DNA from: Candidatus Helarchaeota archaeon
GTDB lineage: Archaea > Asgardarchaeota > Lokiarchaeia > Helarchaeales > HEL-GB-A
DNA: 16,267 nt
Direction of reading: 5' to 3'
NCBI GenBank assembly: GCA_016840125.1
Contig: JAEOSY010000433.1
Span: forward strand, 1-16,267
In this document: piece after piece, positions 1 through 5,623 of the stretch
Position numbering within the stretch: position 1 is the first letter of the stretch
Layout of the letters: each line of letters opens with the position of its first letter
The notes under the pieces: model-generated
The model's input: only the letters and a program-made list of their open reading frames with translations
Database searches by the model: none
Told to the model about the DNA's origin: nothing
Made by a program: the position numbers and the translations under genes

Positions 1-50
1 CCTATCTGAACGAACCACTTCTTTAACTTGTGAGCCTTTTTCTGGTGTTG

Positions 51-179
51 CTACGGACACTCAGTTATATCCTCTTGCAATTTGTTCACAAGTTCTTCAA
101 TGTCCTCAAACACCCCTGAGATGCCCACTTCAATTGCCCCGCGAGAAACCGAGCCGAGATAGTGATACCCTCCATTTAA
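51..179 (-). pseudogene. Decayed gene tail, repeat copy 1
   Basis: Read on the minus strand, an open frame without a start codon runs for about 42 codons to TAG at 51-53. It includes GYHYLGSVSRGAIEVGISG and then an acidic helical end (VFEDIEELVNKLQEDITECP). An in-frame stop precedes it at 180-182, so only a C-terminal stub survives. Positions 95-170 reappear at 3250-3327 at high identity, with one indel that breaks the frame in the other copy. Parent family not recognised; a transposase or other multicopy gene tail is possible but unproven. Confidence 0.45.
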
Positions 180-262
180 TTATTTTAAAAATATTATAGC
201 TAGTGAAGTCTAAAATTTCACTAATAAATTTAAAAAGTAGATACTTTATATTTTAAGTGAAA

Positions 263-365
263 GGTCGGATGTGAAGGACGCAAGGCAGATCCCATTACTT
301 TTGTACAAATTTAGTATTCCCTCCTCCCCCTTTTCCCGAACGGATCTGCCGTCACACTTCCCACC
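263..365. other. GC-rich hairpin island, possible structured RNA or element end
   Basis: GGCAGATCC (284-292) is perfectly complementary to GGATCTGCC (342-350). Further pairing is possible outward: GAC 277-279 with GTC 351-353, and GAAG 273-276 with CTTC 357-360, with small bulges. The roughly 49-nt loop is C/T-rich on the plus strand and contains the palindrome TTTGTACAAA. The island is clearly richer in GC than the AT-rich DNA around it, which in AT-rich archaea can mark a structured RNA or a mobile-element end. No known RNA family was recognised. Confidence 0.25.
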
Positions 366-603
366 CGCGATTAGACTAGGATAATCCCTAACTAGAACAA
401 CGAGAATTTCTAACCTGAAGCTAGGAAGATGTTTCTTTGTAATTTTCAACCACTCATTTTAACTCGCAACTTACACACATTAAACCATATTTTTAAATAA
501 TAGAATTTTCAGAACCAGTATGGATTCGAATTATTATGTTACGAATTTTGGTTGAGGTTGAAGATGGAGAAGATCTAACTTTGATGAACGCATTCTAAGT
601 GTT

Positions 604-634
604 AAAAGGGGGATATTCCCTTTTTTAAAAGGGA
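604..634 (+). promoter_or_regulatory. Nested palindromes overlapping probable TATA box
   Basis: AAAAGGG (604-610), CCCTTTT (618-624) and AAAAGGGA (627-634) occur in sequence, so the middle arm can pair with either flank. The T/A core TTTTTTAAAA at 621-630 resembles an archaeal TATA box. About 27 nt downstream of it falls near 651-657, the ATG of the 608-aa gene, which would make a leaderless or near-leaderless transcript. The dyad could be a repressor operator over the TATA box. If the transcript starts further upstream, it could form mutually exclusive hairpins. Confidence 0.4.
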
Positions 635-656
635 GTACAAATGAAGCTGATTATTT

Positions 657-2483
657 ATGGTAGAACAAACCACGCGGGAGTTATACCGGCAATATTTTTG
701 GTCTTACGACTTGCTTTATCTTTTCGTTAATCACTTACCCTTATATTTTCACTCAAAACCATACGACTATTCAAAGATCGATTCATTGAAGAAGCAAGCA
801 ATAAAACTGGCAAAAGACATTAAGATTGACTTAGATATTTTTAAAAAGGAATTATTTGCGGCCATAAGGCACCTCGAAAGATCTGGTGCTAGACCCACTT
901 CAACCCCCTTCTTTCCCAGACTAAATCGCCCTATCACCAATCGTAGAAAAATTCTGCAAGAACAATTACAAAAAATTCCAAACAATCCTAATAAATTAAT
1001 GGAAGCACTCTTGGCTATGGTTGAAAATGAGGAGTTCAAAAGGACAGACCAAATATTAGATGCAATGGTTCTATTCCAAAAGGATATTTCAGAAGATTTA
1101 ATTGATAAAGTGGAAGCCTATTGGAATAGGGAACGAGAAGAATTTCAAGCAAGGGGAGTACATCAGTTAGAACTATTAGGCATTTTTTGGACCAGTTATG
1201 ATTTTGAAGAACACGACGATATGGTCTCTCGTTACAGATTTTGGGAAAAATTTAACCTAAACTCATTTGATTCCGTTTTTTTGGAAGTAGTAGACCAGTT
1301 AGAGCGCAGTTTACTTGACATGAGAGATCTGGATGGTGCGGGATATCTTCTATGGCTAATGGGGCGATCTCAGAGTTTAATTAATAAGGTAGCAGGTGTC
1401 GATGTAGTTCTCCGGGCATGTTTGTCACGACAGACCAGTGAAGGGTGGTGGTCCTACAATATTAATTCACCTACGGAAGAGATTTATAGAAAAGATTTGT
1501 ATTTAACGGCTATCTGGAGTCTAAATTTATTAAAATTAGCTGGATCTCATAGACTTCTCGCGGCTGGTAGAAAAGGGGCAGAATGGATTCTCTCCTGCCA
1601 AAATGAGGATGGAAGCTGGTCTATCCCTAAAACATATAGATCAAGTGAATTGAAGGCAGATGTGTTCGTAACAATGTTATGCCTAGAACTACTGACCCGA
1701 AGTGGTTTAAAAGGCATAGAAGATTCTTTAAATCGTGGAATTAATTGGATTATCCATCAGCAAGGTGATGATGGGTTGTGGAAAAGCGGGGGAATTCCAA
1801 GAATCTTCTTAAATATCCTTGTTTATGAGTTTTTAGATAGAATTGATACATTCACTCCAAAAAAACTCTCTCCAGAAAAGGTATACAGAGTATTTCTGAG
1901 TTCAACAATAAAGGATAAAATCGAAATTCGTCAGCTGATTAAAAACAGGTTAGATTCAAAGACCAATATTGAATTAATACTCAGTGAAGATGCCCAGACG
2001 TTTCCAAAAACAATAAAAGACGTCGATACGTTTGAAGCGAGTGTATTGGCAGTTAATGAAGCAGATATCCTAATTCTGTTAATTGATAAAAAATATGGAG
2101 AAATCAATGATACAAAAAGGTGGAAAGCTCAGTGGGGATCAGAAATCAGTGTCACTGAAGCAGAATACAGGCAATCAAGGAAAAATAGAATTCCACGAGT
2201 AATCTTCATTGAAAAAATGGTAATACACAATAATGAACTGTTTAATAAATGTCGAGGGAAGACTCAACGGGAGGATTTTTGTGCCCTATTAAAGCAGACT
2301 GGTTATGATCACCCCCTAGAACTTATGAATTTCATCAACAGAATTAAAAAAAACCGACTTCATAAGCCTCGCGATAATTGGTACAACACTTACTTTCGAG
2401 ATCGTCCTGAAAAGTTAGTTAAGGATATTGAATTTCAAATTAATTTTGCTATAAAACAAATGGAGTCCGAGAATAATCTCTAA
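657..2483 (+). CDS. Alpha/alpha-toroid (QW-repeat) protein fused to C-terminal DUF4062 domain
   Basis: A 608-aa soluble protein with no signal peptide or membrane segment. Residues 1-240 are mostly helical and unrecognised. Residues about 240-395 carry three QW-like motifs spaced ~55 residues apart: QTSEGWW (about 259-265), QNEDGSW (about 316-321) and QGDDGLW (369-375). This is the signature of prenyltransferase/squalene-cyclase type alpha/alpha toroids. No DxDD or DCTAE catalytic motif is visible, so a binding or scaffold role is more likely than cyclase activity. Residues about 409-555 match DUF4062: VYRVFLSSTIKDK at the start, an acidic EADILILLIDKKYG strand/turn, then SVTEAEYRQS and a hydrophobic strand. 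In other proteins DUF4062 sits at the N-terminus of STAND-type NTPases and is regarded as TIR-like. Here no NTPase is present and the domain is C-terminal. Start chosen at ATG 657, just after the promoter-like palindromes. A signalling or conflict role is inferred. Confidence 0.85.
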   Translation: MVEQTTRELYRQYFWSYDLLYLFVNHLPLYFHSKPYDYSKIDSLKKQAIKLAKDIKIDLDIFKKELFAAIRHLERSGARPTSTPFFPRLNRPITNRRKILQEQLQKIPNNPNKLMEALLAMVENEEFKRTDQILDAMVLFQKDISEDLIDKVEAYWNREREEFQARGVHQLELLGIFWTSYDFEEHDDMVSRYRFWEKFNLNSFDSVFLEVVDQLERSLLDMRDLDGAGYLLWLMGRSQSLINKVAGVDVVLRACLSRQTSEGWWSYNINSPTEEIYRKDLYLTAIWSLNLLKLAGSHRLLAAGRKGAEWILSCQNEDGSWSIPKTYRSSELKADVFVTMLCLELLTRSGLKGIEDSLNRGINWIIHQQGDDGLWKSGGIPRIFLNILVYEFLDRIDTFTPKKLSPEKVYRVFLSSTIKDKIEIRQLIKNRLDSKTNIELILSEDAQTFPKTIKDVDTFEASVLAVNEADILILLIDKKYGEINDTKRWKAQWGSEISVTEAEYRQSRKNRIPRVIFIEKMVIHNNELFNKCRGKTQREDFCALLKQTGYDHPLELMNFINRIKKNRLHKPRDNWYNTYFRDRPEKLVKDIEFQINFAIKQMESENNL

Positions 2484-2801
2484 GTTGAGATCATATTATA
2501 TGGGTTAGCTCAATTTTGGTCAACTTGGGCGTTCAGACAGCACTCACCCGAGGTTCTTCACCCACAAGGTTGATTATAATATTTCAAAAATATAGAAGTA
2601 TTTATACTTTTGTATTCTCTTGACTGATAAATTAAGGAATAATCATTTTACAATTGAAATTTTATTTAGATAAACATCTATTTTAATTCCTACCTAACTC
2701 ACAATCATCTAGAGAGTCATATAGAAGCTAATACAAGGAAAATTATGTTTAATAACTCCGTAAGTAAATTTTTAATGGAAATTATTTTAGTTTTTCAAAT
2801 T
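2484..2801. other. Intergenic region between convergent genes
   Basis: The sequence is mostly AT-rich. Two things stand out. A GC-richer patch at about 2527-2573, read on the minus strand, encodes a short open tail ending in LVGEEPRVSAV and a stop, which could be the end of a decayed gene (a transposase tail is one possibility, not demonstrated). The dyad AAGTATTTATACTT lies at 2596-2609 and resembles the dyads at 234-247 and 3228-3254. No strong T-run terminator is visible for either convergent gene. Confidence 0.35.
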
Positions 2802-3203
2802 TCAATTTAGATTTTTTATAATCTCCTCCCGCCACCGAAACCCGCACCCGAAGCACCGATAGAGGACGAAGGTTTTGTAGTTGCGAAAAAGGCAGACTTC
2901 CTCAGTTCCAATGCTGTAGACTTTGCGGAGGTTGCACCTCTTGCAGCTCAGCTGGGTTTTACAGTGCGTTTGAATATCTTCTTTCACAATCTCGATGGTA
3001 GACGGTCGGTCGTCTCTCGGCATCGAGGTTTCCAATTTCCTAAACGGGAGTTCCTTTTTACCCCCGCAGTACTGGCAGGTTAGATAGTGCGCCCCCTCCT
3101 CGGTTTTGATTCGCATCACCATCTCACAAGTCGGGCAAAATTCCACCTTATCCCTCTCACAAACCTCTTTGATTCTACATCTAGTATAGTAGACATCTAC
3201 CAT
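2802..3203 (-). CDS. TFS/RPB9-like double zinc-ribbon protein lacking the catalytic Asp-Glu
   Basis: A 133-aa protein with the layout of archaeal transcript-cleavage factor TFS. The N-terminal ribbon has C23-x2-C26 and C43-x2-C46. The C-terminal TFIIS-type ribbon has C87-x2-C90 and C117-x2-C120, the latter in LYRCFGCGFRWREE, which is diagnostic. In active TFS/TFIIS an Asp-Glu pair lies nine and eight residues before the third cysteine of this ribbon. Here those positions are N108 and Y109, and the tip has about two extra residues (E101-E102 lie elsewhere). Cleavage stimulation is therefore unlikely. Sulfolobus has divergent TFS paralogues, one of which (TFS4) inhibits RNA polymerase, so a polymerase-binding regulator is a fair inference. 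ATG 3203 sits at a typical distance from the TATA at 3241-3249. A GTG at 3144-3146 would give the canonical MEFCPTC-type start, with GAGAGGGA before it. Confidence 0.8.
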   Translation of the reverse strand: MVDVYYTRCRIKEVCERDKVEFCPTCEMVMRIKTEEGAHYLTCQYCGGKKELPFRKLETSMPRDDRPSTIEIVKEDIQTHCKTQLSCKRCNLRKVYSIGTEEVCLFRNYKTFVLYRCFGCGFRWREEIIKNLN

Positions 3204-3227
3204 GTATAAACTTTACCAGTTATAAAA

Positions 3228-3254
3228 TGAAGTATTTATATATTTTATACTTCA
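3228..3254 (-). promoter_or_regulatory. TATA box inside an inverted repeat, upstream of the TFS-like gene
   Basis: TGAAGTAT (3228-3235) and ATACTTCA (3247-3254) form a perfect 8-bp inverted repeat around an 11-nt A/T spacer. On the minus strand TATAAAATA (3249-3241) reads as a TATA box 38-46 nt before the ATG at 3203. A dyad straddling a TATA box is the usual place for an archaeal repressor. Its right arm overlaps the first bases of repeat copy 2. Confidence 0.5.
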
Positions 3255-3327
3255 ATGTCCTCGAACACCCCTGAGATGTCCCACTTCAATTTCATCTCGA
3301 TAAACCGAGCCGAGATAGTAGTAACCC
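3250..3327 (-). pseudogene. Decayed gene tail, repeat copy 2
   Basis: This stretch matches 95-170 almost base for base, differing by a few substitutions and two single-base indels. In the frame of copy 1 it begins GYYYLGSVYRDEIEVG, then an extra base shifts the frame and a stop follows. It ends abruptly at the promoter of the neighbouring gene, while copy 1 continues to a natural stop. The two copies are in the same orientation and bound the segment carrying the toroid-DUF4062 and TFS-like genes. Confidence 0.5.
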
Positions 3328-3401
3328 ACTAATAAGCTGTGATAGTAATTAGAGTTAAAGAATCTTATAAAGTAGATTGTGTTTACTCTTGGAGGTGCAA
3401 G

Positions 3402-3461
3402 GTGGTTAAAACCTATGAGTATTTATACCTATTTGCTTACACAACTCTGAAGATCTTTTAA
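3402..3461 (+). CDS. Possible 19-aa micro-ORF before the 195-aa gene
   Basis: GTG at 3402 follows the very strong Shine-Dalgarno GGAGGTG (3391-3397) at 4-nt spacing. It opens a 19-codon frame (MVKTYEYLYLFAYTTLKIF) ending at TAA 3459-3461, 17 nt before the next gene's ATG. A TATA-like stretch (TTATAA, about 3365-3370) lies upstream, but it would put the transcript start close to the Shine-Dalgarno itself. It could be a leader peptide, a chance frame, or a relic. The TATTTATA at 3420-3427 may drive the next gene independently. Confidence 0.25.
   Translation: MVKTYEYLYLFAYTTLKIF
3420..3427 (+). promoter_or_regulatory. TATA box for the 195-aa gene
   Basis: TATTTATA lies about 52-59 nt before ATG 3479, the same spacing seen at several other genes here. 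The predicted transcript start is near 3450. Confidence 0.4.
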
Positions 3462-3478
3462 GTAAAACAATGGAATGA

Positions 3479-4066
3479 ATGGAATTGAATGCCCTGACCC
3501 CAGAATTGATGAAAAAGAGTCGAAAAATTATTCTTAGGAAAGGCCCCAGAATCGTCATCGGTTTAACATTAGCATGGTTTAGGAAACGCAGTATTCATTC
3601 ATACTACCCCTATCATTTTCTTCGTGACGAGATTTTGCACCTCATCCAACGGGAAACGGGGCAAGAGATGGGAACTCTCGAATTGTACATCTTCGATCAA
3701 GTCCTGGATTGTCTAGAACAGCTGGGGTACGGGCAGTGGTGTGGGTGCGCGACGAAAAGTTCCCGCTATGAATCAAACCTGTTCACGTTTTTTTTCATCT
3801 TACGGCCAATAAATCTAACAGTAGAGGAGGTTCTTTGGCATTTCAAGATGCAGCGGTGTGCGGCGTGGTTGGAGCGCCGGATCGAGAGCAAACGGATCAT
3901 ACCCGATTTATATAATGCAATGATATTATTTAAGAATCATTTAAAAAGGTGCCAAACTCCAGTCGATTATTTTAGATTCAAGGAGCACCTCCTCAAAAAA
4001 GTAGAACCTTTCAAATCTGAAGCGGAGCTATTTATCCATTCGATGGAGCACGTTGTACGGCTGTAA
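3479..4066 (+). CDS. Hypothetical helical protein, 195 aa
   Basis: Not recognised. The product is basic and probably cytosolic, with no signal peptide and no clear membrane helix. It is rich in Arg, Lys, Leu and aromatic residues. The N-terminal third (PELMKKSRKIILRKGPRIVI) is strongly basic. The middle has a helix-loop pattern with YIFDQVLDCLEQLGYGQWCGC, which resembles a small winged-helix-like unit, but not enough to assign one. Three cysteines occur at 126, 136 and 138 or nearby without a zinc-ribbon arrangement. ATG 3479 was chosen because an upstream ATG at 3470 terminates immediately. It stands alone between the cassette on its left and the duplicated membrane operon on its right. Confidence 0.7.
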   Translation: MELNALTPELMKKSRKIILRKGPRIVIGLTLAWFRKRSIHSYYPYHFLRDEILHLIQRETGQEMGTLELYIFDQVLDCLEQLGYGQWCGCATKSSRYESNLFTFFFILRPINLTVEEVLWHFKMQRCAAWLERRIESKRIIPDLYNAMILFKNHLKRCQTPVDYFRFKEHLLKKVEPFKSEAELFIHSMEHVVRL

Positions 4067-4133
4067 ATTTACAGCTTGTTTAACCTACTGTTGGTTTCAA
4101 AAAAAAATGTTGAAGATTTTGTTGATATTCAAC

Positions 4134-4180
4134 TTTATAAAGGGATGAGATCACTATTGTAATTACAATTTGCACAAGGA
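4134..4180 (+). promoter_or_regulatory. Promoter and ribosome binding site of membrane operon copy 1
   Basis: TATA box TTTATAAA at 4134-4141 lies about 45 nt before the start, and AAGGAG ends at 4180. GTTGAA (4109-4114) and TTCAAC (4128-4133) form an inverted repeat directly upstream of the TATA box. The block TTCAACTTT...AGGGAT.AGATCA recurs before copy 2, so the promoter was duplicated with the genes. Confidence 0.55.
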
Positions 4181-4185
4181 GTTAA

Positions 4186-4596
4186 GTGAAAATGACAAAA
4201 GGTGGACGCAAAGCGGGCGCAATAATATGTATAATCGGTGGCGGTTCATTAGCATTTATATTTGTGATGCTTCTGATATCATTTATAATATATTTTGAAA
4301 TATCTATGATCGGTCCGGTGGTTATGTTTGCAGCTTGGATGGCGTGTGGAGTAATTGGTGGGATAATACTGTTAAAAGATAACTGGGTAGGCGGGTTCTT
4401 TCCGTTACTAGCGGGATCAAGTGCAATCCTATTTTTCTTCTTGGATTTCCAAATGGCTTCTGGTCTTGTATCCACGCCTAGCGGATTGGGGCTGGACGCC
4501 TTTGTTTTGATAGCGCTTATATTGGCATTACTTCCAATAATTGGTGGAATACTAGGAATCGTGTTTAAAGCGGAGGCAAAAGCGGAGGCGGCGTGA
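4186..4596 (+). CDS. Small four-TM membrane protein, copy A1
   Basis: A 134-136-aa integral membrane protein of no recognised family. After a basic N-terminus (MTKGGRKAG), hydrophobic helices lie at about 10-36, 42-62, 66-87 and 104-127. A conserved loop LLKDNWVGGFFPLLAGSS joins TM2 and TM3. The tail is short, with alternating Lys/Glu/Ala. GTG 4186 gives five nt of spacing from AAGGAG. ATG 4192 (M-T-K-G-G) is the residue conserved with the second copy and may be the true start. It is followed after three bases by gene B1, so the two are co-transcribed and probably assemble together. The closest relative in view is the gene at 5204-5620. Confidence 0.8.
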   Translation: MKMTKGGRKAGAIICIIGGGSLAFIFVMLLISFIIYFEISMIGPVVMFAAWMACGVIGGIILLKDNWVGGFFPLLAGSSAILFFFLDFQMASGLVSTPSGLGLDAFVLIALILALLPIIGGILGIVFKAEAKAEAA

Positions 4597-4599
4597 AAA

Positions 4600-5070
4600 A
4601 TGGATTACAAACAGTTAACACAGATTGGTGGCCTTTTGGCCTTTACAGGAGCATTTCTTATTTTACTTCCGTTAACTCTAGATACATTTCAAATAGATCC
4701 ATATTTCTTCGGGTACAGTGCTAATACCGCAGTTCAATGGCTTCTAAACGCCTATATAATGGTTCTGACGCTGACTGGTGCCCTTTTAGGACTGCTTTCT
4801 AAGCGGATTGGTGGAGTTCTAGCAGTAGTAGCAGGTGGAGTTGCTTTAATACTCCCATTACTTGCGATCTTACTCAATGATCCTGATGTAGCACTGATGT
4901 TTACCCAATATTCCACTTTCTGGGGATATTCCTTTAGCATAGCAGGATTTAACCTCGTTGTTTTCGAAACTGTAGTGGGTTCAACGGCAATCTACATAAC
5001 CATCGAATCGGTTCTGATCCTAGCGGGTGGCGTTCTTATCCTCATGGGTAAATCTAAAGATGATTCATAA
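4600..5070 (+). CDS. Small four-TM membrane protein, copy B1
   Basis: A 156-aa integral membrane protein, family not recognised. Hydrophobic helices are at about 8-27, 47-68, 72-92 and 127-150. Between TM3 and TM4 lies a polar, probably extracytoplasmic loop (NDPDVALMFTQYSTFWGYSF) that is well conserved in the paralogue at 5624-6085. The last helix contains GSTAIYITIESVLILAGG, nearly identical in both copies. The C-terminus is short and charged (GKSKDDS). The start is three bases after the stop of A1, consistent with translational coupling. A role in the envelope, perhaps as a hetero-oligomer with A1, is inferred from the conserved pairing only. Confidence 0.8.
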   Translation: MDYKQLTQIGGLLAFTGAFLILLPLTLDTFQIDPYFFGYSANTAVQWLLNAYIMVLTLTGALLGLLSKRIGGVLAVVAGGVALILPLLAILLNDPDVALMFTQYSTFWGYSFSIAGFNLVVFETVVGSTAIYITIESVLILAGGVLILMGKSKDDS

Positions 5071-5081
5071 ACCAAAAAAAA

Positions 5082-5110
5082 ATCCTCCTTTTTTTTTTTT
5101 TAAAAAAAAT
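5082..5110 (+). terminator. T-run terminator after membrane operon copy 1
   Basis: TCCTCC is followed by 13 T residues (5089-5101), then an A-run and a C-run. Archaeal transcription terminates at such T-tracts. The A-run could also pair with the T-run. Confidence 0.6.
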
Positions 5111-5153
5111 CCCCCCCACCTTATTATAATTCATTTTTAGACCTTAGTTCAAC

Positions 5154-5200
5154 TTTAAATAGGGGATAGATCATCATAGGTTTACAAATTGTAATTGGAG
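5154..5200 (+). promoter_or_regulatory. Promoter and ribosome binding site of membrane operon copy 2
   Basis: TATA box TTTAAATA at 5154-5161 and GGAG at 5197-5200. The flanking sequence (TTCAACTTT, AGGGGATAGATCA) matches the promoter of copy 1. Confidence 0.5.
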
Positions 5201-5203
5201 TAA

Positions 5204-5620
5204 ATGCAAATGACAAAAGGTGGACGTAAAGCTGGTGGCATATTATCCTTGATTGGTGGTGGCTTATTCGCCATGTGGATTGTTATATCACTAATGGCTT
5301 TTTTCATGAGCCCTCCGGGACCAGAACAATTTTTGATGCTTGGTGTAGTGTTAATGTTTACGATGTGGACAGCCACTGGGTTAATCGGCGGAATTTTATT
5401 GTTGAAAGATAATTGGTTGGGTGGTGTTTTTCCTCTAGTAAGTGGAAGTACGCTTCTCTTATATTTCTTCATTGAATTCCGCCTACCAGATGGTATGTCG
5501 ATGATAATGTCTGGTGGTCCAATCGATCCGATGATTCTAGTTGCGCTTCTGATGTGTTTGGTTCTCGTAATCGGCGGAATCTTAGGATTAGTTTTCAAAG
5601 CAGAAGAAGGAGTGTCGTAG
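5204..5620 (+). CDS. Small four-TM membrane protein, copy A2
   Basis: A 136-138-aa paralogue of the protein at 4186-4596, with the same basic N-terminus (MTKGGRKAG) and the same loop LLKDNWLGGVFPLVSGST. Four hydrophobic helices lie at about 10-34, 44-64, 68-88 and 105-128. The loop after TM1 differs most (FFMSPPGPEQ) and the C-terminal tail is shorter (EEGVS). ATG 5204 is only three nt from GGAG. ATG 5210, nine nt away and aligned with the conserved methionine of copy A1, is the better start by Shine-Dalgarno spacing. It is co-transcribed with the gene at 5624. Confidence 0.8.
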   Translation: MQMTKGGRKAGGILSLIGGGLFAMWIVISLMAFFMSPPGPEQFLMLGVVLMFTMWTATGLIGGILLLKDNWLGGVFPLVSGSTLLLYFFIEFRLPDGMSMIMSGGPIDPMILVALLMCLVLVIGGILGLVFKAEEGVS

Positions 5621-5623
5621 AAA

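Larger units (their letters stand above)
180..656. other. Long intergenic region upstream of the toroid-DUF4062 gene
   Basis: No convincing gene. It holds a small dyad at 201-223 (TAGTGAA/TTCACTA), the dyad AAAGTAGATACTTT at 234-247, a GC-richer hairpin-forming island at about 263-365, and the nested palindromes at 604-634 before the next gene. A weak minus-strand frame (246-449, TTG start, 67 codons, containing GGKCDGRSVREKGEEG) overlaps the hairpin island. A 20-codon plus-strand frame lies at 536-598. Neither has a clear ribosome binding site or family resemblance, and both are left uncalled. Confidence 0.4.

Noticed and set aside
536..598. 20-codon plus-strand frame (MLRILVEVEDGEDLTLMNAF)
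   Set aside because: Coding-like composition, but no ribosome binding site, very short and isolated; not enough support.
1400..1850. Squalene/terpene cyclase enzyme call for the 608-aa protein
   Set aside because: QW motifs are present, but no DxDD or DCTAE catalytic motif and too few repeats for a complete cyclase.
4182..4475. Long minus-strand frames opposite the four-TM genes (also 4752-4940, 5182-5739, 5743-5994)
   Set aside because: They mirror the real genes, are rich in Thr/Ile/Pro/Ser as expected from antisense of hydrophobic codons, and have no ribosome binding sites.
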